Below, one piece after another: positions 42,648 to 50,836 of a stretch of DNA of 64,000 bases. The notes beneath the pieces were generated by a model. The model searched no databases and was not told the origin of the DNA. It worked only from the letters and a program-made list of their open reading frames with translations. The stretch spans positions 62,001 through 126,000 of the forward strand of contig NZ_BOOH01000042.1 in the NCBI RefSeq assembly GCF_016863135.1. The letters run 5' to 3'. The DNA is from Planobispora longispora (lineage in GTDB: Bacteria; Actinomycetota; Actinomycetes; Streptosporangiales; Streptosporangiaceae). The translations under genes were made by a program, and so were the position numbers. Every line of letters begins with the position of its first letter. The first letter of the stretch is position 1.

Positions 42648-45362
42648 TCAGACGGTGCCCTGGAGGGTCGAGAGACCGGCCGGCATCAGCGAGTCGACGC
42701 CCCGCGGGGCCATCGGCCGCGCCACCAGGTAGCCCTGGCCGCGGGTGCAGCCCATCTCGCGCAGCGCCTCCAGTTGCTCGGGCCGCTCGATGCCCTCGGC
42801 GACCACGATCAGCCCCAGGTCGCGGCCGAGCCGCACGATCGTGCGGGTCAGCAGGGTCAGCGTCTCGTCGCGGCCGAGCCCCGACACGAAGGACGGATCG
42901 ATCTTGATCATGTCCACCGGGAGCTGGCGCAGGAACGCCAGCGAGGCGTAGCCGGTGCCGAAGTCGTCGATGGCCAGCCGGACCCCGAGCCCGCGCAGCT
43001 CCGAGAGCCGGGTGACGATCTCCTCGGCGTCCTCGACCAGCATCTCCTCGATCACTTCCAGCGTCAGCGCGCTGGGCGGCAGCCCGCTCTCGGCCAGCGC
43101 CGACTCGACGGTCTCCACGAAGCGCGGCGCGGTGATCTGCCGGGCCGACAGGTTGAGCGAGAGCCCGATCTCCCAGGACGACGCCCGCCAGGCCGCCACC
43201 TCCCGGCACGCCTCGCGCAGGATCCACTCGCTCAGCGGCACGATCAGGCCGGTGTCCTCGGCCGGGCCGAGGAACTGCTCGGGCGGCACGTACGCGCCGT
43301 CCTTCCACCAGCGCACCAGCGCCTCCACCGCGGTGACCCGCGAGGTGGCCAGGTCCACCACCGGCTGGTACTCGATCGCGAACTGGTTCTCCAGCAGCGC
43401 CCGCTGCAGGTCCGCGGCCAGCTCCAGGCGCCTGACCACGTCGGCGTGCATGTGCGCGGCGAACACCTCGACCCGGCGGCCCCCCAGCTCCTTGGCCCGG
43501 GCCATCGCCACGTCGGCGTTGCGGATCAGGTCGGCCGAGGACACGTCGTCGTCGGCGAAGGCCACCCCGACGCTCGTGGTCAGCGCGATGTCCCGGTCGG
43601 CCACCCGGAACGGCTCGGAGGAGACCGTGTGGACCAGCAGCTCGGCCAGGTCCACCGCCGTCTGGGCGTCCGCGCCCGCCTCCAGCAGCACCGCGAACTC
43701 GTCGCCGCCCCACCGCGCCAGGGTGTCGTCGGCCCGTACGGCGGCGCGCAGCCTCCGGGCCGCCTGGCCGAGAAGGTAGTCGCCGCTGGCGTGCCCGACC
43801 GAGTCGTTGACCGAGGTGAAGCCGTCGAGGTCCAGGAAGACCACCGCGACCCGGCTCTCCCCGGGCCGGGCCAGCACCTCCCGGGTGCGCTCCTCGAAGT
43901 AGGCCCGGTTGGGCAGGCCGGTGACGCCGTCGTGGAAGGTCAGGTGGGTGACCTGGTTGCGCAGGGCCTCCTCGTCGCTGACGTCCCGGGTCGTCACCAG
44001 CAGCAGGTCCTCGCCCCGCACGTGCCGGGTCGCCACCGACTCGGTCGGCCGCCAGGTGCCGTCGGCCGCGCGGATCCGGCAGGCGATCATGCAGGCGCCG
44101 CCGCCCTCCGCGGACTCCTCGTCCGGGCCCATCGCGCGCAGCGCCTGGCGGATCCCGGGGACGTCCTCCGGGTGGATGTAGTCGAAGATCGAACCGCCGA
44201 CCAGCTCGTCGGGGCGGTAGCCGTAGGTGGTCTCGACGCCGTCGCCGATCCGGCGCACCACGCCGTCGTAGTCGCACAGCAGGACCACGTCGCCGGTGCT
44301 CTCGGCCAGGTCGTGCAGCTGCCGCTCGGCGAGGTCCACCAGGCGCCGCATGCGCCCGGCCGCCATCAGCACGGTGAACAGCCGCACCACCAGCACGCCC
44401 ACGACCGAGGCCGTGACGGCGGCCAGCACCGCGACCGGCCCCTCCACCCCGCCGCGGACCGCCCGCACCAGCACGACGACGGTGGCCACGGCCACCAGGA
44501 CCAGCGGCACCGCCGTGATCAGCGCGGAGGCGGGCTCCCGCACGGGCGGCTCGTGATCGCCGTCCGGCTCGTCCGCCCCGTCCACCGGGCGCGCCGTACG
44601 GCCGCTCCAGGGGACCGCCGCCAGCAGCAGGAACGCCGCCGGAGCCGGCCAGGCCCCGGCGGACGGCGGGGCGTCCCCGGCCAGCCTGGCCATCGCGGTG
44701 ATCAGCTCGCCCCCGGTGATGGCGGCCAGCACGGCGAGCGCGGCCAGCCCCACCGGCCACGCCGAGCGCCGGACCGGCACCACGGACGGGGCCGCCACGC
44801 ATGTGAGGATCAGGCAGAGCAGCGGGGCGGCGAAGGTGACCGCGAAGTCGCCCGCGCCGCCGGCCTCCCGGTACAGAGGTCCCAGCGCGAGCGCCCAGGC
44901 GATCACGAACAGGGAGGCCGCGCACACGTAGGCGTCGGCGAGATCGCGCAGGAACGCCTGCCCGCGCGCGGGCCGCGCGGCGCACAGGCCCGCGCCCACG
45001 GCGAGCATCGCCGTGCCGGACAGGAGCACCAGGTCGGCGAAGTTCACCGCGAACGGCGTGCCGTCCGCGAACGGCCGGGCGCCGGTCCCGGCCAGCCAGG
45101 CGATCGAACCCGCCGCCAGCCAGCGCCAGGCCAGCGCCTCGCGGCGGCCGGTCGCCCGGGAGGCGGCGGCGAACAGGGACAGCGCCGCGATCGCGCCCGC
45201 CGCGACCCCGGCCACGGCGCCGCCGGCCACGGCCGGCGTCCCCGCGGCGAAGGCGGCGACAAGCCCGGCCGTGCCGACCCCGGCGGCGGTCAGCGGTACC
45301 CGGGGGTCACGCCAGCGGATCATGTCGTCTGCCCATCCAGTGTTCCGGTCCGTCCCGCTCAC
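42648..45362 (-). CDS. membrane-bound GGDEF/EAL cyclic-di-GMP enzyme with PAS domain
   Basis: This 904-residue signalling protein has an N-terminal membrane region of about nine hydrophobic segments (residues 15-345), a PAS domain (about 365-480; [20 protein letters not shown]), a GGDEF domain with intact Gly552-Gly-Asp-Glu-Phe556 ([13 protein letters not shown]), and an EAL domain with Glu680-Ala-Leu, [24 protein letters not shown] and AEGIE. Both cyclase and phosphodiesterase motifs look complete. GTG 45362 follows AGGAA. It resembles Streptomyces membrane c-di-GMP proteins that affect development. It ends just upstream of the ilvB promoter but is a separate unit. Confidence 0.94.
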   Translation of the reverse strand: MSGTDRNTGWADDMIRWRDPRVPLTAAGVGTAGLVAAFAAGTPAVAGGAVAGVAAGAIAALSLFAAASRATGRREALAWRWLAAGSIAWLAGTGARPFADGTPFAVNFADLVLLSGTAMLAVGAGLCAARPARGQAFLRDLADAYVCAASLFVIAWALALGPLYREAGGAGDFAVTFAAPLLCLILTCVAAPSVVPVRRSAWPVGLAALAVLAAITGGELITAMARLAGDAPPSAGAWPAPAAFLLLAAVPWSGRTARPVDGADEPDGDHEPPVREPASALITAVPLVLVAVATVVVLVRAVRGGVEGPVAVLAAVTASVVGVLVVRLFTVLMAAGRMRRLVDLAERQLHDLAESTGDVVLLCDYDGVVRRIGDGVETTYGYRPDELVGGSIFDYIHPEDVPGIRQALRAMGPDEESAEGGGACMIACRIRAADGTWRPTESVATRHVRGEDLLLVTTRDVSDEEALRNQVTHLTFHDGVTGLPNRAYFEERTREVLARPGESRVAVVFLDLDGFTSVNDSVGHASGDYLLGQAARRLRAAVRADDTLARWGGDEFAVLLEAGADAQTAVDLAELLVHTVSSEPFRVADRDIALTTSVGVAFADDDVSSADLIRNADVAMARAKELGGRRVEVFAAHMHADVVRRLELAADLQRALLENQFAIEYQPVVDLATSRVTAVEALVRWWKDGAYVPPEQFLGPAEDTGLIVPLSEWILREACREVAAWRASSWEIGLSLNLSARQITAPRFVETVESALAESGLPPSALTLEVIEEMLVEDAEEIVTRLSELRGLGVRLAIDDFGTGYASLAFLRQLPVDMIKIDPSFVSGLGRDETLTLLTRTIVRLGRDLGLIVVAEGIERPEQLEALREMGCTRGQGYLVARPMAPRGVDSLMPAGLSTLQGTV

Positions 45363-45601
45363 GCGGCGTTCCTGGGATCGCCGCGATCACGATGCTGTCA
45401 CGGGACGCGCGTCTCAACCTGCCGCGTCCCGGGGAGCACACGGCCAGTGTGGGCTCTCCGCACAGCGTGGGGGGTGACAACGCAGCAGTCGTCACCGTTC
45501 TGATAACCATGCAAGCGATCAGGGTCGCACGAGACAACGATACGCACCGAAGGTCACGGAGCAGCCACGGTCCGGATTCCTTTCCCGGTCGTCTTGCCGA
45601 G

Positions 45602-46510
45602 TCAGTATGATCCTGTAATCACGTTTTTCAAGGGCTCACCTGCGAGGTAACGCAGCAGCTGCGAGCGGAGAAGCCGCAGCGTGCGCCGCCCCGACGCCGG
45701 TGTGCTGCCCGCGACGTGCGGGGTGACGAACACCCCCGGAGCCGTCCACAGCGGGTGGTCGCGGGGCAGCGGCTCCGGGTCGGTCACGTCGAGCGCCGCC
45801 AGCAGACGGCCCTTCTCCAGCTCCGCGAGGAGCGCGCCGGTGTCCACCACCCCGCCCCGCGCGGCGTTCACCAGCAGCGCGCCGTCCTTCATCGCGGCCA
45901 GGAAGTCCGCGTCGACCAGCCCGGCCGTGTCACGCGTCGCCGGGACCAGCAGCACCACCACGTCCGCCCGGGGAAGCAGCTCCGGCAGCTCGTCCTGGCC
46001 GTGCACGTTCTCCCGCGCGCTCCTGGCCACCCGGACGATCTCCACCTCGAATCCGGCCAGCCGCCGCTCCAGCGCCTCGCCGATCGAGCCGTACCCCACG
46101 ATCAGCACGGTCGAGTCGGCCAGCACCCCGGTGTGGTGGTAGGTCCACTCCCCGCGCTCCTGCGCCCTGACGAACCCCGGGAACTCCCGCAACGCCGCGA
46201 TCATCGCGCCCACCGCCCACTCGGCGGTGCCCGCGTCGTGCACCCCCCGCGCGTTGCACAGCACGACGCCCTCCGGCAGGTGCGGCCGGTACGGCTCCAC
46301 GCCCGCCGTGACGGTCTGCACCAGCTTCAGCCGGGTCATCCCGGCCAGCAGCCCCGGGATGTCCGGCACCGGCATCAGCGGCGGGATCCAGACCTCGGCC
46401 TCCTCGATCCCCTCGGGCACCGGCCCGGCGCCGTCGTAGACGACGCACTCCGCGTCGGGCAGATCACACAGGACATCGGCGGCGGCCTTGGACGGGACCC
46501 AGATCTTCAT
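45602..46510 (-). CDS. D-isomer-specific 2-hydroxyacid dehydrogenase
   Basis: This 302-residue NAD(P)-dependent dehydrogenase has the Rossmann loop VLIVGYGSIGEALERRLAGF, the catalytic Arg (LLVNAARGGVVDTG), Glu (LDVTDPEPLPRDHP) and His (FVTPHVAGSTPASG). Short-form architecture without the ACT tail of SerA. ATG 46510 preferred, since upstream sequence belongs to the opposite gene. The substrate is not predictable; glyoxylate/hydroxypyruvate or branched 2-oxo acids are possible. Confidence 0.92.
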   Translation of the reverse strand: MKIWVPSKAAADVLCDLPDAECVVYDGAGPVPEGIEEAEVWIPPLMPVPDIPGLLAGMTRLKLVQTVTAGVEPYRPHLPEGVVLCNARGVHDAGTAEWAVGAMIAALREFPGFVRAQERGEWTYHHTGVLADSTVLIVGYGSIGEALERRLAGFEVEIVRVARSARENVHGQDELPELLPRADVVVLLVPATRDTAGLVDADFLAAMKDGALLVNAARGGVVDTGALLAELEKGRLLAALDVTDPEPLPRDHPLWTAPGVFVTPHVAGSTPASGRRTLRLLRSQLLRYLAGEPLKNVITGSY

Positions 46511-46601
46511 GACCCGATTATCCCGGGGAACGTTTCGGAGCCCCCGGGAGTCCCCATCGGGTATGGATGAAGTGACGGACGAGGGGAGAGAGGTCTCCAT
46601 C

Positions 46602-47837
46602 ATGCCCAGCAAGCCGACCTCCGCCGCGAAGGACCCTGCCGCGAACGCGAAGGACTCCGCCGCGAAGGACCTTGCCGCGAACGCGAAGGACCCTGCCGCG
46701 AAGAACGGCGGGCCGCTCCTCCCCGGGAGACGGACAGGTCCCGGGCACGCCCCCCGGCCGGCCCCGGTCATCGCCCTCGTCGCCGCGGTCCTGGCGGCCG
46801 GCTGCTCCTCGCCCTCCGCCGAACGGGTCGGCACGGCCCGGACACCCGCCCCCGCCCCCGCCCTCTCCCAGGCCCCGCAGGCCGGCGAGCCCCGCGTCCT
46901 GGCGAAGGGACTCGCGGTCCCCTGGGGCATCGCGTTCCTGCCCGGCGGCGACGCCCTGGTGACCGAGCGCGACACCGCCCGCCTCCTGCGGGTCACCCCG
47001 GCCGGCGAGGTCTCCGAGGTGGCGAAGATCGACGAGGCGCGCCCCGACGGCGAGGGCGGCCTGATGGGCGTGGCGGTCTCCCCCCGCTTCGCGCAGGACG
47101 GCCTCGTCTTCCTCCACTACACCGCCGCCGACGACAACCGGATCGTGCGCTACCGCTACGACCGCGGCCTGACCGACGCCACGGTCGTCCTCGACGGCAT
47201 CCCCAAGGGTGTCATCCACAACGGCGGCGGCCTGGCCTTCGGCCCCGACGGATACCTGTACGCCACGACCGGCGAGACCGGCGACCGTCAACTCTCCCAG
47301 GACCTCGGCTCCCTCGCCGGCAAGATCCTCCGCATGACCGCCGACGGCGCCCCCGCCCCCGGCAACCCCGCCCAGAACGTGATCTGGAGCCACGGCCACC
47401 GCAACATCCAGGGCCTGGCCTGGGACTCCTCGGGGCGCCTGTACGCCAGCGAGTTCGGATCCAGCTCGTTCGACGAGGTCAACCTGATCGAGAAGGGCGG
47501 CAACTACGGCTGGCCCGAGGTCGAGGGCGTCGGCGGCGACTCCCGCTTCATCGACCCGATCGTCACCTGGAGCACCTCCGAGGCCTCCCCCTCCGGCATG
47601 GCCTACGCCGACGGCTCCCTGTGGGTCGGCGCGCTCCGCGGCCGGAAGCTCTGGCGCGTCCCGATCGCCCCGGACGGCACGGCCGGCGCGGCCGCCCCGC
47701 TGTTCGACGGCCGGTACGGCCGCCTCCGCGCGGTCACCGCCGCCCCCGACGGCTCCCTGTGGATCGGAACCAGCAACGAGGACGGCCGCGGCTCCCCCGC
47801 CCCCGACGACGACCGCGTCCTCACCCTCACTCCCTGA
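46602..47837 (+). CDS. PQQ-type sugar dehydrogenase lipoprotein
   Basis: This 411-residue exported protein has a six-bladed beta-propeller of the soluble glucose dehydrogenase (GSDH) family: GLAVPWGIAFLPGGDALVTE, GEGGLMGVAVSPRF, the His in VIHNGGGLAFGPDGYLY, SHGHRNIQGLAWDSSG and KGGNYGWPEVEG. The lipobox LAAGC lies at about residue 68, after an unusually long N-terminal tail made of 12-residue repeats AAKD(P/S/L)AANAKD. ATG 46602 is used; an in-frame ATG at 46563 exists. Sugar oxidation and PQQ use are inferred from family. Confidence 0.88.
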   Translation: MPSKPTSAAKDPAANAKDSAAKDLAANAKDPAAKNGGPLLPGRRTGPGHAPRPAPVIALVAAVLAAGCSSPSAERVGTARTPAPAPALSQAPQAGEPRVLAKGLAVPWGIAFLPGGDALVTERDTARLLRVTPAGEVSEVAKIDEARPDGEGGLMGVAVSPRFAQDGLVFLHYTAADDNRIVRYRYDRGLTDATVVLDGIPKGVIHNGGGLAFGPDGYLYATTGETGDRQLSQDLGSLAGKILRMTADGAPAPGNPAQNVIWSHGHRNIQGLAWDSSGRLYASEFGSSSFDEVNLIEKGGNYGWPEVEGVGGDSRFIDPIVTWSTSEASPSGMAYADGSLWVGALRGRKLWRVPIAPDGTAGAAAPLFDGRYGRLRAVTAAPDGSLWIGTSNEDGRGSPAPDDDRVLTLTP

Positions 47838-47979
47838 CCCCGTACGGCGCGCCGCGCCGGCGGGGAGCACGGGGCCGGCTGCCGCGGCCGCGTCCGGCGC
47901 TTTCGCGGGGAGGCGGAACTCCTTCCCCTCCCCGCGCGTTTTCCCGCTCGCATCAGTCGGTTGATCATCTCGAGGGAAA

Positions 47980-48744
47980 TTGACACTCAAGCTGCGCTCG
48001 CTCGTCTCCACCCTGGCCGTCGTCCTCACCGCCGGGGCGTGCGCGCCCTCCGCGGAGAACGGCCCCGTCGCGGAGGGTGACGGTTACCCCCCTCAGCAGC
48101 GGTCGTTCGTGGAGGAGGACTCCGACTTCTCCCAGGGGGTGGGAGAGGAGGAAGAGGAGTCCTACATAGAGGTGTGCGTGCTGAAGAAGACGCGGGTCCG
48201 CGTCGGCTACCAGGGGTGCGACGACTCCGAACCCGGCTACACGTGGTATTTCATCGCGTACGACAAGAGGGTTCCCCCGGTGGGACGGAAGGCGGGGAAG
48301 GGGTCGTTCCGGCGGCCCGACGGTGAGAGGCACCGGGCGCGGGCGAAGGGCGGCCGGGGGCCCGAGGTCTCGTTCACGGACGATGAGAACCGCTTCGAGA
48401 TCTGCGTACGCGAGGACACGCGCGTCCGCGTCCCCGACGCCAGGTGCGACGACGAGGACGAAGGCTTCGCCTGGTACTACGTCCGCCTCGACGGGCGTGC
48501 CCCGGCGACGGGCCGGAGGGCCTCCGGAGGCTCTTTCCTCGAACCCTCCAGATCCACCTATCGCGCCGAGAAGCGGGGCGGCTCCGGGATGAAAGCCGCG
48601 ATCGATCCTTACGCGGATACAGATATGGACACGGACAGCAGCACCGGCACCGGCACCGGCAGCGGTGACTCCTCGACCCGCAGCCAGTCCGGCTGTGGAC
48701 TCAACTGCGGAGGCGGTACCCGGACCAAGTCCGGCCGCCGCTGA
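47980..48744 (+). CDS. lipoprotein with duplicated Cys-containing domain, unknown function
   Basis: This 254-residue protein has a TTG start after GAGGGAAA, a signal peptide with lipobox (VVLTAGAC) and an acidic spacer. Two tandem copies of a domain follow (about 62-125 and 136-200), each reading roughly VCV...TRVRV...CDD...G..WY....D.R.P..GR.A.GSF..P. Each copy has two Cys spaced about 15 residues apart, presumably disulfide bonded. A Ser/Thr/Gly-rich tail contains CGLNCGGG. I do not recognise the family. Confidence 0.75.
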   Translation: MTLKLRSLVSTLAVVLTAGACAPSAENGPVAEGDGYPPQQRSFVEEDSDFSQGVGEEEEESYIEVCVLKKTRVRVGYQGCDDSEPGYTWYFIAYDKRVPPVGRKAGKGSFRRPDGERHRARAKGGRGPEVSFTDDENRFEICVREDTRVRVPDARCDDEDEGFAWYYVRLDGRAPATGRRASGGSFLEPSRSTYRAEKRGGSGMKAAIDPYADTDMDTDSSTGTGTGSGDSSTRSQSGCGLNCGGGTRTKSGRR

Positions 48745-48775
48745 CAACCGGGACGAGCGCGCAGCGCACGCGATG

Positions 48776-48818
48776 CCGGCCCGGCGGCCGCTGCTCGGGA
48801 AGGTGGCCGCCGGGCCGG
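48776..48818. terminator. bidirectional terminator
   Basis: A perfect 14-bp stem (CCGGCCCGGCGGCC) with a 15-nt loop lies between the repeat lipoprotein and the convergent membrane partner of the sigma factor. Confidence 0.75.
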
Positions 48819-48826
48819 GTTGGGGA

Positions 48827-49522
48827 TCAGTCGTTGCGGGTGTCGAGGCTGGGCCCCTCGTCCTTGCCGGGGCCGCCGGTGTCGAACTTCTCGGTGGTGA
48901 CAGGCCCGGTCGGTTCAGGTCCGGCGGGCCGGGGACCGTTGGGCTCCGGCAGCGGGACCGCCGTGCAGGGCTCGACCTCACCCTCGACGATCTGCAGCGA
49001 CGTCGCGGTCGGCGGCTGGTCCGGGTGGGCGTGGTCGAAGGAGACCCTCAGGACCAGCGTCTCGTCAGCCGTGATCTGCCCCGGCTTGAGCTGGAAGGAG
49101 ATCCCCTTTCCATCCTTGCCGATCTTCGATTCCATCGGTTCGCCCGCACGGCCGGCCTGAGAACGCCCGTTCCGGGGCTCCTCACAGGTCTGGTCCCCGG
49201 GCAGGTAGTCCACCTGCGCCTTGACCCCCTCCTCTGCGAGCTTGGCCTCCAGCTCCTCAGGCTCGCGGAACTCCTTGATCCACACATCGACCGACCCGTC
49301 CGCGGCCTTGGTCACCGCGAAAGCCGGGGTGCTGCCTGCGCTGAACAGCGTGACCGCCACCGTGGTGGCCGCCGCGACCCCCGTCAGCGCGGCGGCCAGC
49401 CCCACGACGCGGCGCCTCGATCCCCGCCGCACCGATGTCGTGGCCACCATGCCCTCTCGGGCGCTCCTGGCGGCGACGTCTTCCTTGAGCGCGCTGAGCA
49501 GGCGCTCTTCGAAGTTGCTCAT
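48827..49522 (-). CDS. single-pass membrane protein, probable partner of the sigma factor
   Basis: This 231-residue protein has a short cytoplasmic N-terminus (MSNFEERLLSALKEDVAARSA), one membrane helix (VVGLAAALTGVAAATTVAVTLF, about residues 38-60) and an extracytoplasmic domain with two Cys, ending in a Pro/Gly-rich tail. Its ATG overlaps the stop of the sigma gene (ATGA). The layout is that of an anti-sigma factor, but no HxxxCxxC zinc motif is present, and the cytoplasmic part is only about 37 residues. It is a candidate anti-sigma or coupled accessory protein. Confidence 0.75.
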   Translation of the reverse strand: MSNFEERLLSALKEDVAARSAREGMVATTSVRRGSRRRVVGLAAALTGVAAATTVAVTLFSAGSTPAFAVTKAADGSVDVWIKEFREPEELEAKLAEEGVKAQVDYLPGDQTCEEPRNGRSQAGRAGEPMESKIGKDGKGISFQLKPGQITADETLVLRVSFDHAHPDQPPTATSLQIVEGEVEPCTAVPLPEPNGPRPAGPEPTGPVTTEKFDTGGPGKDEGPSLDTRND

Positions 49523-50064
49523 GCCTGTCCCTTCACGTATACGGCCTGCGGCGAAACGACGTCTCCGAGAGCACGCCTGGCGCGGTGCAGTCGGACCCGT
49601 GCGGTCACCTGCCTGATCCCCAGGGCCTCGGCCGCCTCCGCGACGGTGAGCTGATCGATCGCCACGAGCTCCAGCACGGCCCGCTCCCCCTCGGGGAGTT
49701 CCCGCATGGCCTCCAGGGCGCCCCGCACCCGGCGCTCGGCGTCGATCCGCTCCTCCATCCGGCCGAGGTCGTCGTCGTCCATCAGCCTCCGGCCGGAGAT
49801 TCGGCTGGTCACCCGCACCTCGCGGATCGCCTTTCGCTGCTGGGCCGCCATGACGTTGCGCGCGACGCCGTACAACCATGCGATCTCGCTGCCCCTGCCG
49901 GGACGGTAGGTGTGTGCCGAGTCCACGGCCGCCAGGAACACGTCAGCGGTCAGGTCGGCCGCCAGATGAGGGTCACTCACCCGTCGGACGACGAACCGCA
50001 TGACAGCGTCAACGTGGCGGCGGTAGAAGGCCTCTAAGGCCTCAGGGTCTTCATTGAGGCGCAC
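49519..50064 (-). CDS. ECF-type RNA polymerase sigma factor
   Basis: This 181-residue sigma-70 protein has region 2 (FVVRRVSDPHLAADLTADVF, SEIAWLYGVARNVMAAQQRK) and region 4 (LPEGERAVLELVAIDQLTVA, EAAEALGIRQVTARVRLHRA). No region 3 or SnoaL extension. GTG start 50064 with a GGGAG-containing leader. The overlap with the downstream membrane gene implies a signal-responsive pair. A possible autoregulatory site, GGAAAC followed about 14 bases later by GGTC, lies upstream near 50118-50140. Confidence 0.93.
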   Translation of the reverse strand: MRLNEDPEALEAFYRRHVDAVMRFVVRRVSDPHLAADLTADVFLAAVDSAHTYRPGRGSEIAWLYGVARNVMAAQQRKAIREVRVTSRISGRRLMDDDDLGRMEERIDAERRVRGALEAMRELPEGERAVLELVAIDQLTVAEAAEALGIRQVTARVRLHRARRALGDVVSPQAVYVKGQA

Positions 50065-50836
50065 CGGCCTCGCTCCCTTCGTCGTTCGCCCTTACACCTC
50101 TACTTGGACCGAGCGCCGCAAAGCGTTTCCGGCGGCCGGGCACCACACGGCGAACCGTCAGAAGGTCCAGATGTCAACCCGCTCAACATCCAGCCTCAGG
50201 ATCAAGTACGGCTACGCAGCCCCACCCATGAAATCTGCATCGGTACCCGCTCCAGATTGGGCGCAGCTACGGTGGCCTGCCCTGAGCTCCTTCCTTCCAG
50301 GGTGGCCGCAGGCGACGGCGCTCAGCCCTGCACGGTGCCGCGCCTGCGCTTCAGCATCGGCGGGCACCCTGGTCGTCCGGGGCAGGGCCGCATCCATACG
50401 GCCCGCACCCGGTGCGGCGAAGGGCGAGGAGTGCGGAGCGGGCGGATATTCCAGCCGGCGTAAGACCGTGCCAGGACCATGCGCGCCCGCCAGGCCGGAG
50501 GCCTGAGCCACCAGGGCCCGGCCCCGACGGCCGGATGGAATGTCCGCGCGCGGAGCGCGACCATGACCCCACCACAGAAGCCCGCACCGAAGCGCGGGCC
50601 CCACCTTCCGGGCTTCACCTTCCAGGCCTGGCCTTCCGGGCCTCACTTTTCCGGGCCTGGCCTTCCCGGGTCCGGCTGGGGACCCGGCTCCCAGGGGCCG
50701 GGTTGCGCGCCGTAGCTGCGGCGCCGGACACGTTTGTGCGGCGGCTCGCCGTACCGGCGCCGGTTCCTGGCCTGGGTGCGCGCCGTACCGGCGCCAATCA
50801 CGCCGCAGGCGCACCCCGTGCCGTAGGCGCAGCCCT
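50065..50836. other. 772-bp region without a convincing gene
   Basis: Open frames exist on both strands but have biased composition and no plausible domain. The stretch 50590-50680 contains degenerate repeats of CTTCCGGGC / CCAGGCCTGG type, and GCCGTACCGGCGCC occurs twice near 50745-50800. The sigma-factor promoter should lie at its left end. Confidence 0.5.

Noticed and set aside
42406..44985. Extension of the ilvB frame upstream into the GGDEF/EAL gene
   Set aside because: The extension crosses the ilvB terminator and leader and reads the GGDEF gene out of frame; the ATG at 42405 with AAGGAA is the sensible start.
45473..45496. GGTGAC-N12-GTCACC inverted repeat upstream of the GGDEF/EAL gene as an operator
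   Set aside because: Arms of only six bases with a 12-nt spacer are expected by chance at this base composition, and nothing else supports it.
50065..50836. Several open frames of 60-200 codons between the sigma factor and VanW genes
   Set aside because: Composition is Pro/Gly/Arg/Ala-biased in all frames, no start signals or recognisable domains.
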